This document shows positions 1 to 7,314 of a stretch of DNA of 17,428 bases, in pieces. This DNA comes from Bacteroidota bacterium (GTDB lineage: Bacteria; Bacteroidota; Bacteroidia; Chitinophagales; Chitinophagaceae), in contig JAEYOL010000006.1 of the NCBI GenBank assembly GCA_023411775.1, positions 1 through 17,428 on the forward strand, given 5' to 3'. Within the stretch, counting starts at the first letter, position 1, and the number at the start of each line of letters is the position of its first letter. The notes under the pieces are model-generated. The model was not told where the DNA came from. It made no database searches and worked only from the letters and a program-made list of their open reading frames with translations. Made by a program: the position numbers and the translations under genes.

Positions 1-476
1 GGTTTTCCATTAAAATAGAGCCATACCTGGCGGAGACCAAACAGGTCGAAATGATTGATTAGGAAAGTACTGATAAACACGATGCCCCATCCGGCGAGAT
101 AAAGTACCGTTAACACGGTTTGCGCTACACGGTCATCAACCGACCAAACGACACCACCGATAGGCTGCCATAGCCACATCATCAGTATAAGGCAGGCACT
201 CGACAATAACACAAAGCTGCTTCGTTCCACCTCTGAAGGAATGATGCGTGTCCACCGCCTTTTAAATGCCGGCCTGGCCATAATGCTGTGTTGTAAAGCA
301 AACAATAACAGCAACAAACCATTTACCAATAAGGCTTTGGTAAGAGGCGCTTCGGGCTCACTGTCAATAGTTTTTGGTACTACCATATTACCTACAAAAC
401 CGATGGCATACAGGATAGTGCCGAGAAAGGCTGCATAGCAGACAACGCCGTATACCAGGAAGAGAATTCTTTTCAT
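1..476 (-). CDS. MddA/NnrU-like membrane methyltransferase, N-terminal part
   Basis: This minus-strand frame opens with an ATG at 476-474 and runs off the left edge; 158 residues are visible, roughly 60% of the usual length of about 260. The protein starts MKRILFLVYGVVCYAAFLGT and has at least four hydrophobic segments (about residues 4-30, 47-63, 87-105 and 118-140). Motifs LFALQHSIMARPAFKRRWT, PSEVERSSFVLLSS and NHFDLFGLRQVWL resemble methanethiol S-methyltransferase (MddA) within the NnrU/isoprenylcysteine methyltransferase-like group. MddA enzymes methylate methanethiol to dimethyl sulfide using S-adenosylmethionine. The C-terminal part, where the cofactor site would be expected, lies outside the window, so substrate assignment is by motif memory only. 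It begins 28 bases after the stop of the GIN-domain gene on the same strand, so the two could be co-transcribed. Confidence 0.75.
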   Translation of the reverse strand, partial: MKRILFLVYGVVCYAAFLGTILYAIGFVGNMVVPKTIDSEPEAPLTKALLVNGLLLLLFALQHSIMARPAFKRRWTRIIPSEVERSSFVLLSSACLILMMWLWQPIGGVVWSVDDRVAQTVLTVLYLAGWGIVFISTFLINHFDLFGLRQVWLYFNGK

Positions 477-504
477 ATTAGTTGGTTTTAGCGATTTGTT
501 GCGG

Positions 505-1017
505 TCAATATTGCCTGCTTTTTACCACGGCAGATTCTAAATTGTTCTTTTCACGTACCTCGTATCGCACTTCATAGTGTTCGTTTTCGACAAAATCAAT
601 TTTGCCAAGCGTTGCCAGGTTGACCTTGCAGTCGCCATTAACTATGATCTTTAGTTTTGGGATTCTTAAGGTGCTGGCTGTATGAACATATGCTGCATTA
701 TTGATCTTTATCTGCTGCAGGTGGTTGGCCGGCACATAAATAACGCCTCTATTCTTAAAATTCCTTCGGCGATTGCCGTCGATGATCAGTTTACCATCGG
801 TTTGTTTGATAGATATTTCTTCAAGAAATTGTTGATCACCCATCATTCTTAGTTTCTCGCTGGGGTGAGTGACCAATACTACTGTCACATTTGAATTCAC
901 CACAAGAGATGTAATCAATCCAGTTGTTTTGATTTCTTTGTTACTGACGTCTGTTGCAGATCCCCTCACCGCGAATACTGAGAGAAAGATGAGGGAAAGA
1001 AAAATTGTCCTTTTCAT
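505..1017 (-). CDS. GIN-domain (DUF2807) secreted protein
   Basis: The 170-residue protein has an N-terminal signal peptide (MKRTIFLSLIFLSVFAVRGSA) and then a beta-rich repetitive body. The stretches VNSNVTVVLVTHPSEKLRM, ISIKQTDGKLIIDGN, NRGVIYVPANHLQQIKINN and LKIIVNGDCKVNL follow the strand-turn pattern of the head-GIN / DUF2807 family. These are exported parallel beta-helix proteins common in Bacteroidota and of unknown biochemical role. It is shorter than typical members (usually above 200 residues), so one or two C-terminal rungs are probably missing, although the frame itself looks intact. The MddA-like gene lies 28 bases downstream on the same strand. Secretion and family are fairly clear; function is not known. 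Confidence 0.8.
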   Translation of the reverse strand: MKRTIFLSLIFLSVFAVRGSATDVSNKEIKTTGLITSLVVNSNVTVVLVTHPSEKLRMMGDQQFLEEISIKQTDGKLIIDGNRRRNFKNRGVIYVPANHLQQIKINNAAYVHTASTLRIPKLKIIVNGDCKVNLATLGKIDFVENEHYEVRYEVREKNNLESAVVKSRQY

Positions 1018-1318
1018 AATAGATAAGTTTAAGGTTTAATGAGGACGCAAGTTTATGTCAAACAGAAAGCGTATGAAACACCACATTAGCAGATGCTCCC
1101 GCCAGTTGTGTAAGACAGGCGGGACGCTTAGGCGCCTGGTCCTGCCAGCAGCTTTTTGCCAAAGGCACCATAGAATCCGTGAGCTACTCAGGCAAAAGGA
1201 ATACTGACTCAAAAAACAGGGACTATTGATCAATACCTATTTAAAAGACCAGTTAAATAGCATTGATTGCAGGACGATTTTCGCGCGAAAATTTGTAACT
1301 TATTTCTTTCAAAATAAT
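1018..1318. other. Divergent intergenic region with dense hairpins
   Basis: About 300 bases lie between the divergent GIN-domain and sensor-kinase genes. Positions 1095-1200 are GC-richer than the surroundings and contain several short perfect hairpins: TCCCGCC (1097-1103) with GGCGGGA (1118-1124), TGCC-AAA-GGCA (1157-1167) and TGAG-CTA-CTCA (1180-1190). These are followed by CTCAGGCAAAAGGA (1187-1200) and an A-run at 1211-1216. No convincing coding frame was found: the short open frames here have no recognisable domain or signal sequence. It may be a structured RNA, a 5' leader or a dispersed repeat. Confidence 0.4.
1267..1295 (+). promoter_or_regulatory. Candidate Bacteroidota-type promoter of the sensor kinase
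   Basis: A TTG at 1267-1269 is followed after 18 bases by AAAATTTG at 1288-1295, matching the TTG / TAnnTTTG consensus at all but one position. A transcript would start near 1300, just upstream of the ATG at 1319. This supports 1319 over the in-frame TTG at 1226. Confidence 0.45.
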
Positions 1319-4300
1319 ATGCCCCGCTGCTTTGAGATAGTACTGGCCGTGGTTTGCAGCTTGTATATGCTGACGCCTGCTAAGGCTCAGTATCGTTTTG
1401 ACAATGCCATCCGGATTACACAGGACAACATACTTCCTTCCAATGATGTACGCAGTATTAAACCGGGCACAGACGGGTTTGTCTGGATCGCCACGGGTAG
1501 CGGTCTTTGTCGCTTTGACGGTCGGATGTCCAAAACCTACCGTAATATCCCTGGTGATTCAACCTCACTATTCCCAGGTACGGTCAATATAGCTTTGCCC
1601 TGGCGCAACGAAATATGGGTGGCTACTAATAAAGGGATTTCGGCTTTAGATCTGAAAACGGATAAATTCCGACATTACCAGATCAGCGCCAACAAAAATG
1701 CCGGGCCTTTAAATGATGACTTTGATGGCGGCGCCGTGGTGCTTTACATAGATAGTCAGAATGATCTATGGGCAGGTACACGTTCCCAGGGAGTGTGGCT
1801 ATTTGATACAACTCTTAATGATTTCCGTTTTTTTTCATATCCTGAAAGCGCTTATACACCTATTTTACCCGCGCTCGCTACAAATTATTCTATACTATCC
1901 ATTGCCTCATCTTATGACAATCCCGACGTCGTTTGGGTAGGCACGCCTTCAGGCCTTGAAGAGATCAATAAAAGGACGGGTGAAGTAAAATGGTACACAT
2001 TTCCCCAAAATGACAAGGACTACCAGGTCTCGCTAAATGCTTTCCGGAGATTATATCATCATTCAGACGGGTTGCTCTACGTGGGTAGCTGGTCCGCCGG
2101 CGTCAATGTATTTGACCCGAAAACCAAGGCGAAGGCGCTGACGCCGCTGGAGGTTAAGAGCGGGCCCGGCACCGACATCCTTACAACACCCATCTCGCAT
2201 ATGATGCACAAAAACGATCACGAGATCTGGATCACCGCCCTGGCTGGTCTCGTGGTGTATGATACCAGGAAAAAGGCTATCAGTTTACACAAGTACAACA
2301 ACGGACCAAAGAACGAGTTTTATGGTGTTGAGTATGTTGATAGCCTGCACAGAGTTTGGCTGAACACGATCAACGGTATCCATTATTTTGATCCGATCAT
2401 GCAGCAGTTCGCTACGTATGCCTACGACGAACTTTATGGCGCGAATTGGGGTTTTGCATTTTATATCACCCCCGAGGAATCGGAAAATAAAATTGCCGTT
2501 CTACCCCGGGAATGCAATGGACTTTACCTGTTTGACCGGCCCACGAATTCGTTTTCGCGACATACATTTCCCGAGTTGAAAGCGTGGAACCTGAAGCAGC
2601 TGACGGTGCGGGGTTTTGCCAAACTTACAAGCGGCGATTATTTTATCTCTGCCGACGAAGGATTGTTCATTTATAAAAAAGCACAAAAAAGGTTAACCAG
2701 GTATCCCAAACCTCCAAAAACACAGTTCAGTCAATGGGGCGACATATTTCTTACCAACAAGGGTCACCTTTGGATCGCCGCCAATGCGGATGGATTGGTG
2801 AGAAGAGATTTGAATACAGGCGAAGACAAGGTGTTCAGAAATGAATTGCGTAATCTCAACTCCACCAATGCATTAAGACCATTTAATCTTTTTGCAGACA
2901 GCAACGATAACCTATGGTTTGCCTGTGAGAATGGTTTTGGTGTTTATGCCTCAGCACTCGATACACTGGTGGTGTTTTTATACCGGCAGGACCAGCACAA
3001 AAGCTTTCCTTACGTTAACTGGTTTGCGGAAGACAGGCAGGGAAGGGTTTGGGTCAATACTAACGATGTGTGGATTGGGTATGCCGATGTGAACGCGCCT
3101 GAGAAAGGTTTGGTAAGAAAGATCAGCCTAAAAGAAAAAGGGGTAGATAGCAGGTCCTATCGGCTGGCAACGGATAGTCTAGGTTATGTGTGGGGCTACA
3201 CTGATCATCATCTTTTTAAAATAGATGATCCCGATAAACCTTTTCGTGTGTTTAGTTTTAATTATGGCATCAAGAGCCCTGATTTCTTTCATTTCTCATT
3301 TCTTCCCTCGGGCGAAATGATTTTTGGCGGGCGAAATAGTATTACCCTGGCTAACCCATCCGAACTCAGACGCAACCGTGAAATACCTGTTCCTTATATC
3401 ATGCAGGTCCGGATCCTAAACCGCCCGGTTGAATCATCGATGTTTAGTTCGGGGCATTTGAATCTTAATCACAAACAAAATTTCCTGTCGATATCATTCT
3501 CTGCCCGTGCATTTACCATGGCGCAGGATGTAAAATTCAGATACCGGCTAAAGGGTTTTGATAATTGGACAGAGGCCACGGGCGACAGACTGGCTAATTA
3601 CACCAATATCCCACCCGGGAATTATGTTTTCCAGCTTCGCGCTGCCAACAATGAAGGACTATGGAACGAAAAGATGCTTGAATTGCCGGTGACTATTGAA
3701 ACGCCATGGTGGTTAACATTGTGGTTTCGGATAGGCGCCGTATTAGCACTTGCATTTTTGGCCTGGTGGCTTTACCGCTATCGCGTTGACCAGATCAGAA
3801 AGAAAGAGCAATTACGGTCACAATATGAAAAGAAACTGGCCAATGTAGAAATGAGTGCCCTGCTGGCGCAAATGAACCCCCATTTTCTTTTTAATAGTCT
3901 GAATTCCATCGATAGCTATATAATCCGCAATGAATCGCATAAGGCTTCCGAATACCTCAATAACTTTGCAAGGCTGATGCGGCTTATACTCCAGAATTCG
4001 CGATCAAACTATATCAGCCTCAAAGATGAACTGGAAACCCTGGATCTTTACCTGCAAATGGAATCACTCCGTTTTGCAAACCGGTTTGAATACGAGATAA
4101 AAGTATCGCCCGGGGTCGACAGCGCCGCCATTCTTATCCCCCCTATGCTAATACAACCCTATGTAGAAAATGCGATCTGGCATGGATTGATGCACAAAAA
4201 TGAAGGAGGCCAGGGTAAGGTGGAACTTATGATCTCCAAAAATGAGAACAATCTCTTTTGTGTGATCCAGGATAATGGTATTGGTCGTGAAAAGGCCGAG

Positions 4301-4480
4301 ACCATCCGCACCCAGCATCCGGGCAACCGCAAGCGTTCGATGGGAATGCAGATCACAAAAGATCGTATGGAAATGATCAACAAATTATACAGGACCAATA
4401 CCAGTATGCAGATCATTGACCTGCACGATGAGGGCGGAAATGCCACGGGTACCCGGGTAGAGCTGGTGATACCTATCTAA
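1319..4480 (+). CDS. Beta-propeller LytS-type sensor histidine kinase
   Basis: The chosen ATG at 1319 gives 1053 residues and places a signal peptide (VLAVVCSLYMLTPAKAQ) at the N-terminus; an upstream in-frame TTG at 1226 would bury it. Residues about 25-720 form a periplasmic double propeller of Reg_prop repeats, for example DGFVWIATGSGLCRFDG, NDLWAGTRSQGVWLFD, GHLWIAANADGLVRRD and DNLWFACENGFGVYA. A Y_Y_Y domain spans about 727-794 (FRYRLKGFDNW, YTNIPPGNYVFQLRA). One membrane helix lies at about 796-823, followed by a short coiled coil and a His_kinase/HATPase core: QMNPHFLFNSLNS with phospho-acceptor His855, an N-box in PMLIQPYVENAIWHG, and DNGIGR. This is a LytS/YehU-type kinase, not a hybrid one, because no receiver or AraC domain is fused. 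Its regulator starts 27 bases downstream. The ligand is unknown; in this family it is often a glycan or envelope signal. Confidence 0.93.
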   Translation: MPRCFEIVLAVVCSLYMLTPAKAQYRFDNAIRITQDNILPSNDVRSIKPGTDGFVWIATGSGLCRFDGRMSKTYRNIPGDSTSLFPGTVNIALPWRNEIWVATNKGISALDLKTDKFRHYQISANKNAGPLNDDFDGGAVVLYIDSQNDLWAGTRSQGVWLFDTTLNDFRFFSYPESAYTPILPALATNYSILSIASSYDNPDVVWVGTPSGLEEINKRTGEVKWYTFPQNDKDYQVSLNAFRRLYHHSDGLLYVGSWSAGVNVFDPKTKAKALTPLEVKSGPGTDILTTPISHMMHKNDHEIWITALAGLVVYDTRKKAISLHKYNNGPKNEFYGVEYVDSLHRVWLNTINGIHYFDPIMQQFATYAYDELYGANWGFAFYITPEESENKIAVLPRECNGLYLFDRPTNSFSRHTFPELKAWNLKQLTVRGFAKLTSGDYFISADEGLFIYKKAQKRLTRYPKPPKTQFSQWGDIFLTNKGHLWIAANADGLVRRDLNTGEDKVFRNELRNLNSTNALRPFNLFADSNDNLWFACENGFGVYASALDTLVVFLYRQDQHKSFPYVNWFAEDRQGRVWVNTNDVWIGYADVNAPEKGLVRKISLKEKGVDSRSYRLATDSLGYVWGYTDHHLFKIDDPDKPFRVFSFNYGIKSPDFFHFSFLPSGEMIFGGRNSITLANPSELRRNREIPVPYIMQVRILNRPVESSMFSSGHLNLNHKQNFLSISFSARAFTMAQDVKFRYRLKGFDNWTEATGDRLANYTNIPPGNYVFQLRAANNEGLWNEKMLELPVTIETPWWLTLWFRIGAVLALAFLAWWLYRYRVDQIRKKEQLRSQYEKKLANVEMSALLAQMNPHFLFNSLNSIDSYIIRNESHKASEYLNNFARLMRLILQNSRSNYISLKDELETLDLYLQMESLRFANRFEYEIKVSPGVDSAAILIPPMLIQPYVENAIWHGLMHKNEGGQGKVELMISKNENNLFCVIQDNGIGREKAETIRTQHPGNRKRSMGMQITKDRMEMINKLYRTNTSMQIIDLHDEGGNATGTRVELVIPI

Positions 4481-4507
4481 TATTCTTTTGTTTCAAAATC
4501 GAGGAAA

Positions 4508-5263
4508 ATGAGTATGATAAAAGCAGTAATTATTGATGATGAGCAACACAGCATCGATACGCTGAAGTGGAAGCTGGAAAATTATTGTCCGAATGTGACG
4601 GTGGAAGCATCATTTGATAACCCCGCCGAAGGCATCCGCTATTTGAAGTCAAATAAACCCGATCTCCTGTTCCTGGATATACAAATGCCAATGCTGACCG
4701 GTTTTGATGTGTTGGAAGAACTTGGCCGCGATCTGCCCTTTGATATCATATTCATTACTGCTTATGATAATTTCGGGATACAGGCTGTTAAATTCAGTGC
4801 ACTTGATTATTTGCTTAAACCGGTGCAAAACCGTGACCTGAAAGAGGCTATCGATAAGCATCTGAAAAAAGCTTCCCAAAAAATTCCTCAATCACAGGTA
4901 GAAGCGCTGCTGAATAATGTGCAGGCAGAAAAGAAAGGCAGAACCGGCAAGATCGCGCTGGCCTCGAAGGAAAGTATTGAATTTGTCGACCCCTTCCAGA
5001 TCATTTTATGCGAAGCCAATAGCAATTACACCAATGTGTACCTGGCCGAGGGACGAAAAAAAGTGATCTCCCGGACGCTCCGGGAGTTCGAGGAAATGCT
5101 GTCCGTTTATGATTTCTTTAGACCCCATAATTCTTTTCTTATCAACCTGAAACGCGTTAAGGAATTCATTCGTGGCGACGGCGGGTACCTGGTCATGGAG
5201 AACAAGATGAAAGTGCTGGTATCAAAGAGTAAGCGCGAAGAATTGATGGAATTATTGGGCTAA
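4508..5263 (+). CDS. LytTR-family response regulator
   Basis: The 251-residue protein has a receiver domain (residues about 4-125) with acidic pair Asp10/Asp11, phospho-acceptor Asp57 (LLFLDIQMPMLTGFDV), conserved Thr84 (FITAYD) and Lys104 (YLLKPV). A LytTR DNA-binding domain covers about 150-248 (IILCEANSNYTNVYL, SRTLREFEEML, FFRPHNSFLINLKRVKEF). This is the LytR/AlgR layout. It is expected to be phosphorylated by the kinase encoded 27 bases upstream and to bind short direct repeats in target promoters; targets are not evident here. The start at 4508 is preceded by GAGGA at 4501-4505, a spacing compatible with ribosome binding. A second ATG at 4514 is possible. Confidence 0.95.
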   Translation: MSMIKAVIIDDEQHSIDTLKWKLENYCPNVTVEASFDNPAEGIRYLKSNKPDLLFLDIQMPMLTGFDVLEELGRDLPFDIIFITAYDNFGIQAVKFSALDYLLKPVQNRDLKEAIDKHLKKASQKIPQSQVEALLNNVQAEKKGRTGKIALASKESIEFVDPFQIILCEANSNYTNVYLAEGRKKVISRTLREFEEMLSVYDFFRPHNSFLINLKRVKEFIRGDGGYLVMENKMKVLVSKSKREELMELLG

Positions 5264-5394
5264 AGGGGGTCGAATCCGGCTCAAAAAAACGCTGTTTCAC
5301 TCAAACAGGCGGTCGTTTGGATCAATAGCTAAATTTTTGCCCACAGGTTTATTCATATTTGTCCTTGCGTTCAACAAGGTTAAAGGCGAATATC

Positions 5395-6279
5395 ATGCAT
5401 GAGAAAGTACAGATCCGGACAAAGGATGGCCGTTCTATAACGGTTACCAGCTATCCGTCCACACGCCCCGATGCAAATAATATGATCATTGCACCGGCGG
5501 TTGAAGTGGTGCAGAAGGATTATGAAAAGTTCGCTATCCATTTCCAGCAGTTGGGCTACAATGTCGTCACCTTCGACTACCGCGGCATTGGCGATTCAGC
5601 ACCAGATTTCCTCAAAGATTTTGAAGCAGGGCTTCAACAATGGGCTGTCCAGGATACCGACGCTGTGATACGGTTTGTGAGGACAGCTTTTCCCAATAAA
5701 GAACTTATCTATATCGGACATGGCATCGGGGGTGAATTGATCGGACTGGCACAGGCCAGCCAGTATGTCAATAAACTCGGTCTGATCAGCAGCTCGCTTT
5801 CGTGCAAAAAATATTGGTCCTGGCGCGGCAAATTGAAAATGACGATACTGAATTCGGCCGCGAGATTGTCCAACAAATGGTTTGGCTATTTCCCGGGTAC
5901 ACGCCTGGGTATGCGTCGCGATCTTCCTAAAGGTGTGATGAGTGAACTGGCCAACTGGAGCGAGAATCCAAATGGTTTGTTTGACCTGTTTCCTGAGAAT
6001 AATTACCGCAAGCTTGAGGTCCCCTTGTTTGCTTTTAGCTTTTCCAACGACTGGATGACCCCCGATAAAGCTGTCAGGAAATTGCTAAGCTATTTCTCCA
6101 GCGCCTGTATTACATGGTTTCACCTGCACCCCGAAGAACTGGGTTTGAATGGTAAGAAAAACTATTGTTTTTTTGAAACGCAACTGCAGGCATCAACATG
6201 GCAAATACTGGAACGGTGGCTCAATGAAGAAAAAGTCTGCTACCCCGTTTCGCCGGTAAAGGATGAAAATGCAAACTAA
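5395..6279 (+). CDS. Alpha/beta-hydrolase-fold protein lacking the nucleophile serine
   Basis: With the ATG at 5395 the protein has 294 residues; an upstream in-frame TTG at 5359 would add twelve residues of no recognisable character. The fold is that of a COG4757-like alpha/beta hydrolase: FDYRGIGDSAP after strand 4, a nucleophile-elbow region YIGHGIGGELIGL, and the later acid-type segment SFSNDWMTPDKA (Asp219). At the elbow the usual G-x-S-x-G is G-H-G-I-G, with Gly110 (codon GGC) in place of Ser. Near the C-terminus, where relatives carry a GHFGFF-like catalytic His, this protein has NGKKNYCFF. It is therefore probably not a serine hydrolase and could be a binding or scaffolding protein. 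No signal peptide is seen, so it is likely cytoplasmic. It lies 131 bases after the response regulator, on the same strand. Confidence 0.8.
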   Translation: MHEKVQIRTKDGRSITVTSYPSTRPDANNMIIAPAVEVVQKDYEKFAIHFQQLGYNVVTFDYRGIGDSAPDFLKDFEAGLQQWAVQDTDAVIRFVRTAFPNKELIYIGHGIGGELIGLAQASQYVNKLGLISSSLSCKKYWSWRGKLKMTILNSAARLSNKWFGYFPGTRLGMRRDLPKGVMSELANWSENPNGLFDLFPENNYRKLEVPLFAFSFSNDWMTPDKAVRKLLSYFSSACITWFHLHPEELGLNGKKNYCFFETQLQASTWQILERWLNEEKVCYPVSPVKDENAN

Positions 6280-6920
6280 TTATTCTTGTATTTTCTTAGC
6301 GGACGTAGATATTTAACACCCTTTGAAGTTTGAAATCTTGTTCCCACCTGTCGCCACTGACGCCGGTTATCTGAAGACCATACCAGGAAATGCAGGTGTG
6401 GTATGGCCGAATAGCCGGTTTTACCGCTCAGGGCAATCACCTGCCCTTTTCGAACAGTATCTCCCACATTTACCAATACGCCATCTTTTTGCAAATGCCA
6501 GTAGCCAGCCCTTGAGCTGTCTTCATGCTGTATGATGACATAGTTTCCATATGCCCGGTATTTTCTTTTCAGCCCGCCACGATCTCCATCTTCCTTGAGT
6601 CTTACCACTACGCCATCCCGGGCAGCACAAATTTTGGTACCCCGTTTCATTTTAAAATCAAGCGCAGCTCTTTCTTTATGGGTAAACGGACTGAAATAAC
6701 CCTGCAGCATGCAGTATTTCTTACCTTTTTCATAGGGCAAGGCATATACATAACTGGTGTCTTCCGTAACCTTACCTTTTTGCAGGCCCTTTAATTCGTC
6801 GCGCAGTGGGTTTTTGCTTACATAACAACCCGTCAACACGGCGATCAACAGTACCAATAGAGATATACGCTTTACACCACTAAAATTGTTATTAAGGACG
6901 GATATTCTGTTGCCAATCAT
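6276..6920 (-). CDS. M23-family peptidase lipoprotein
   Basis: The 214-residue protein has a lipoprotein signal peptide with lipobox LTGC (Cys32) after a rather long N-terminal region, so it should be exported and lipid-anchored. The M23 (LytM-like) domain covers about residues 75-182. Likely zinc ligands are His81 and Asp88 (HKERAALDF) and His177 in HLHF (175-178), with a further active-site histidine at 142 (GYWHL) or 175. AARDGVVV, GNYVIIQH and GDTVRKGQVIALSG are typical of the fold. M23 enzymes are metallo-endopeptidases acting on peptidoglycan cross-bridges, although many lipoproteins of this group are of unproven activity. Its stop codon overlaps the end of the convergent hydrolase gene by four bases. 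Confidence 0.88.
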   Translation of the reverse strand: MIGNRISVLNNNFSGVKRISLLVLLIAVLTGCYVSKNPLRDELKGLQKGKVTEDTSYVYALPYEKGKKYCMLQGYFSPFTHKERAALDFKMKRGTKICAARDGVVVRLKEDGDRGGLKRKYRAYGNYVIIQHEDSSRAGYWHLQKDGVLVNVGDTVRKGQVIALSGKTGYSAIPHLHFLVWSSDNRRQWRQVGTRFQTSKGVKYLRPLRKYKNN

Positions 6921-6921
6921 T

Positions 6922-6958
6922 GTATAAAAATAATAAGGAGCGATTAAATCGTCGCTCC
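6922..6958 (-). terminator. Terminator-like hairpin just upstream of the M23 gene
   Basis: Read on the minus strand, GGAGCGA and TCGCTCC (plus 6937-6943 and 6952-6958) form a 7-bp stem around an 8-base loop, followed directly by a T-rich run (TTATTATTTTTAT). It sits 16 bases before the M23 start codon. It could stop read-through from the SRPBCC gene at 7315-7830 or act as an attenuator. Confidence 0.5.
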
Positions 6959-6984
6959 CTGCTCAAAAAGTAATCTTACTACTT

Positions 6985-6992
6985 CAAAGATA
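6985..6992 (-). promoter_or_regulatory. Candidate -7 element (TATCTTTG) of the M23 gene
   Basis: The minus-strand sequence TATCTTTG exactly fits TAnnTTTG. No TTG is present at the normal upstream distance, which falls in the end of the adjacent palindromic repeat. Transcription would begin upstream of the hairpin at 6937-6958. Confidence 0.4.
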
Positions 6993-7011
6993 CCTAAGGT
7001 TCATTGAAGGT

Positions 7012-7108
7012 GGAACGCGGATCTTTATGATTATTATGATCGGTTATGATTCCGGCATAGCAGACACTGATCATAATAAATCATGACCATCATGATAATC
7101 CGTGTTCC
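7012..7108. repeat. Palindromic repeat, copy A
   Basis: Two 39-base arms (7012-7050 and 7070-7108) are imperfect reverse complements, 29 of 39 positions matching by my count, around a 19-base loop. ATGAT pentamers occur at 7027, 7036 and 7046 and, mirrored as ATCAT, at 7070, 7080 and 7089, spaced 9-10 bases. The arms end in GGAACGCGG and CCGTGTTCC. CCGTTCCATG follows (7109-7118). Confidence 0.85.
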
Positions 7109-7147
7109 CCGTTCCATGCCGCAAAGACTCCTTAGAGACAAAGAAGA

Positions 7148-7243
7148 GGGACGCGGATCTTTATGATTATTATGATCGGTTATGATCCCGGCATGCAGAC
7201 GCTTATCATAATAAATCATGGCCATCATGATAATCCGTGTTCC
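7148..7243. repeat. Palindromic repeat, copy B
   Basis: This copy starts 136 bases after copy A. Each arm (7148-7186; 7205-7243) differs from the matching arm of copy A at only one position; the 18-base loop is also clearly homologous, and CCGTTCCATG follows again (7244-7253). The two copies are thus a tandem duplication of one unit including the linker. Confidence 0.85.
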
Positions 7244-7253
7244 CCGTTCCATG

Positions 7254-7294
7254 TCTCAAATACTATTAGATTCAATGAAGAGAACACGAATCTG
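7254..7294. repeat. Degenerate start of a third repeat unit
   Basis: After copy B the linker resembles the one after copy A (CAAATACTATTAGA against CAAAGACTCCTTAGA), and GAACACGAATCT at 7282-7293 aligns with the start of the left arm (GGACGCGGATCT). The rest of the unit is not recognisable. Confidence 0.4.
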
Positions 7295-7314
7295 ACCGAT
7301 GCATAATGGTCAAT

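Noticed and set aside
1036..1233. 65-residue minus-strand open frame in the spacer before the sensor kinase
   Set aside because: It covers the hairpin block, has no recognisable domain, and its composition is unlike neighbouring genes.
1226..1318. TTG at 1226 as start of the sensor kinase
   Set aside because: It would place 31 residues before a clear signal peptide, and a candidate promoter lies inside this stretch; ATG 1319 fits better.
5281..5310. CTGTTT-CACTC-AAACAG hairpin next to an A-run as a terminator after the response regulator
   Set aside because: The stem is only six base pairs and the T-run is on the minus strand, where no gene ends.
7034..7252. 72-residue minus-strand open frame in the palindromic repeats
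   Set aside because: It translates both repeat units in tandem (MERGTRIIMM appears twice), so its open state follows from the repeat sequence; there is no recognised domain.
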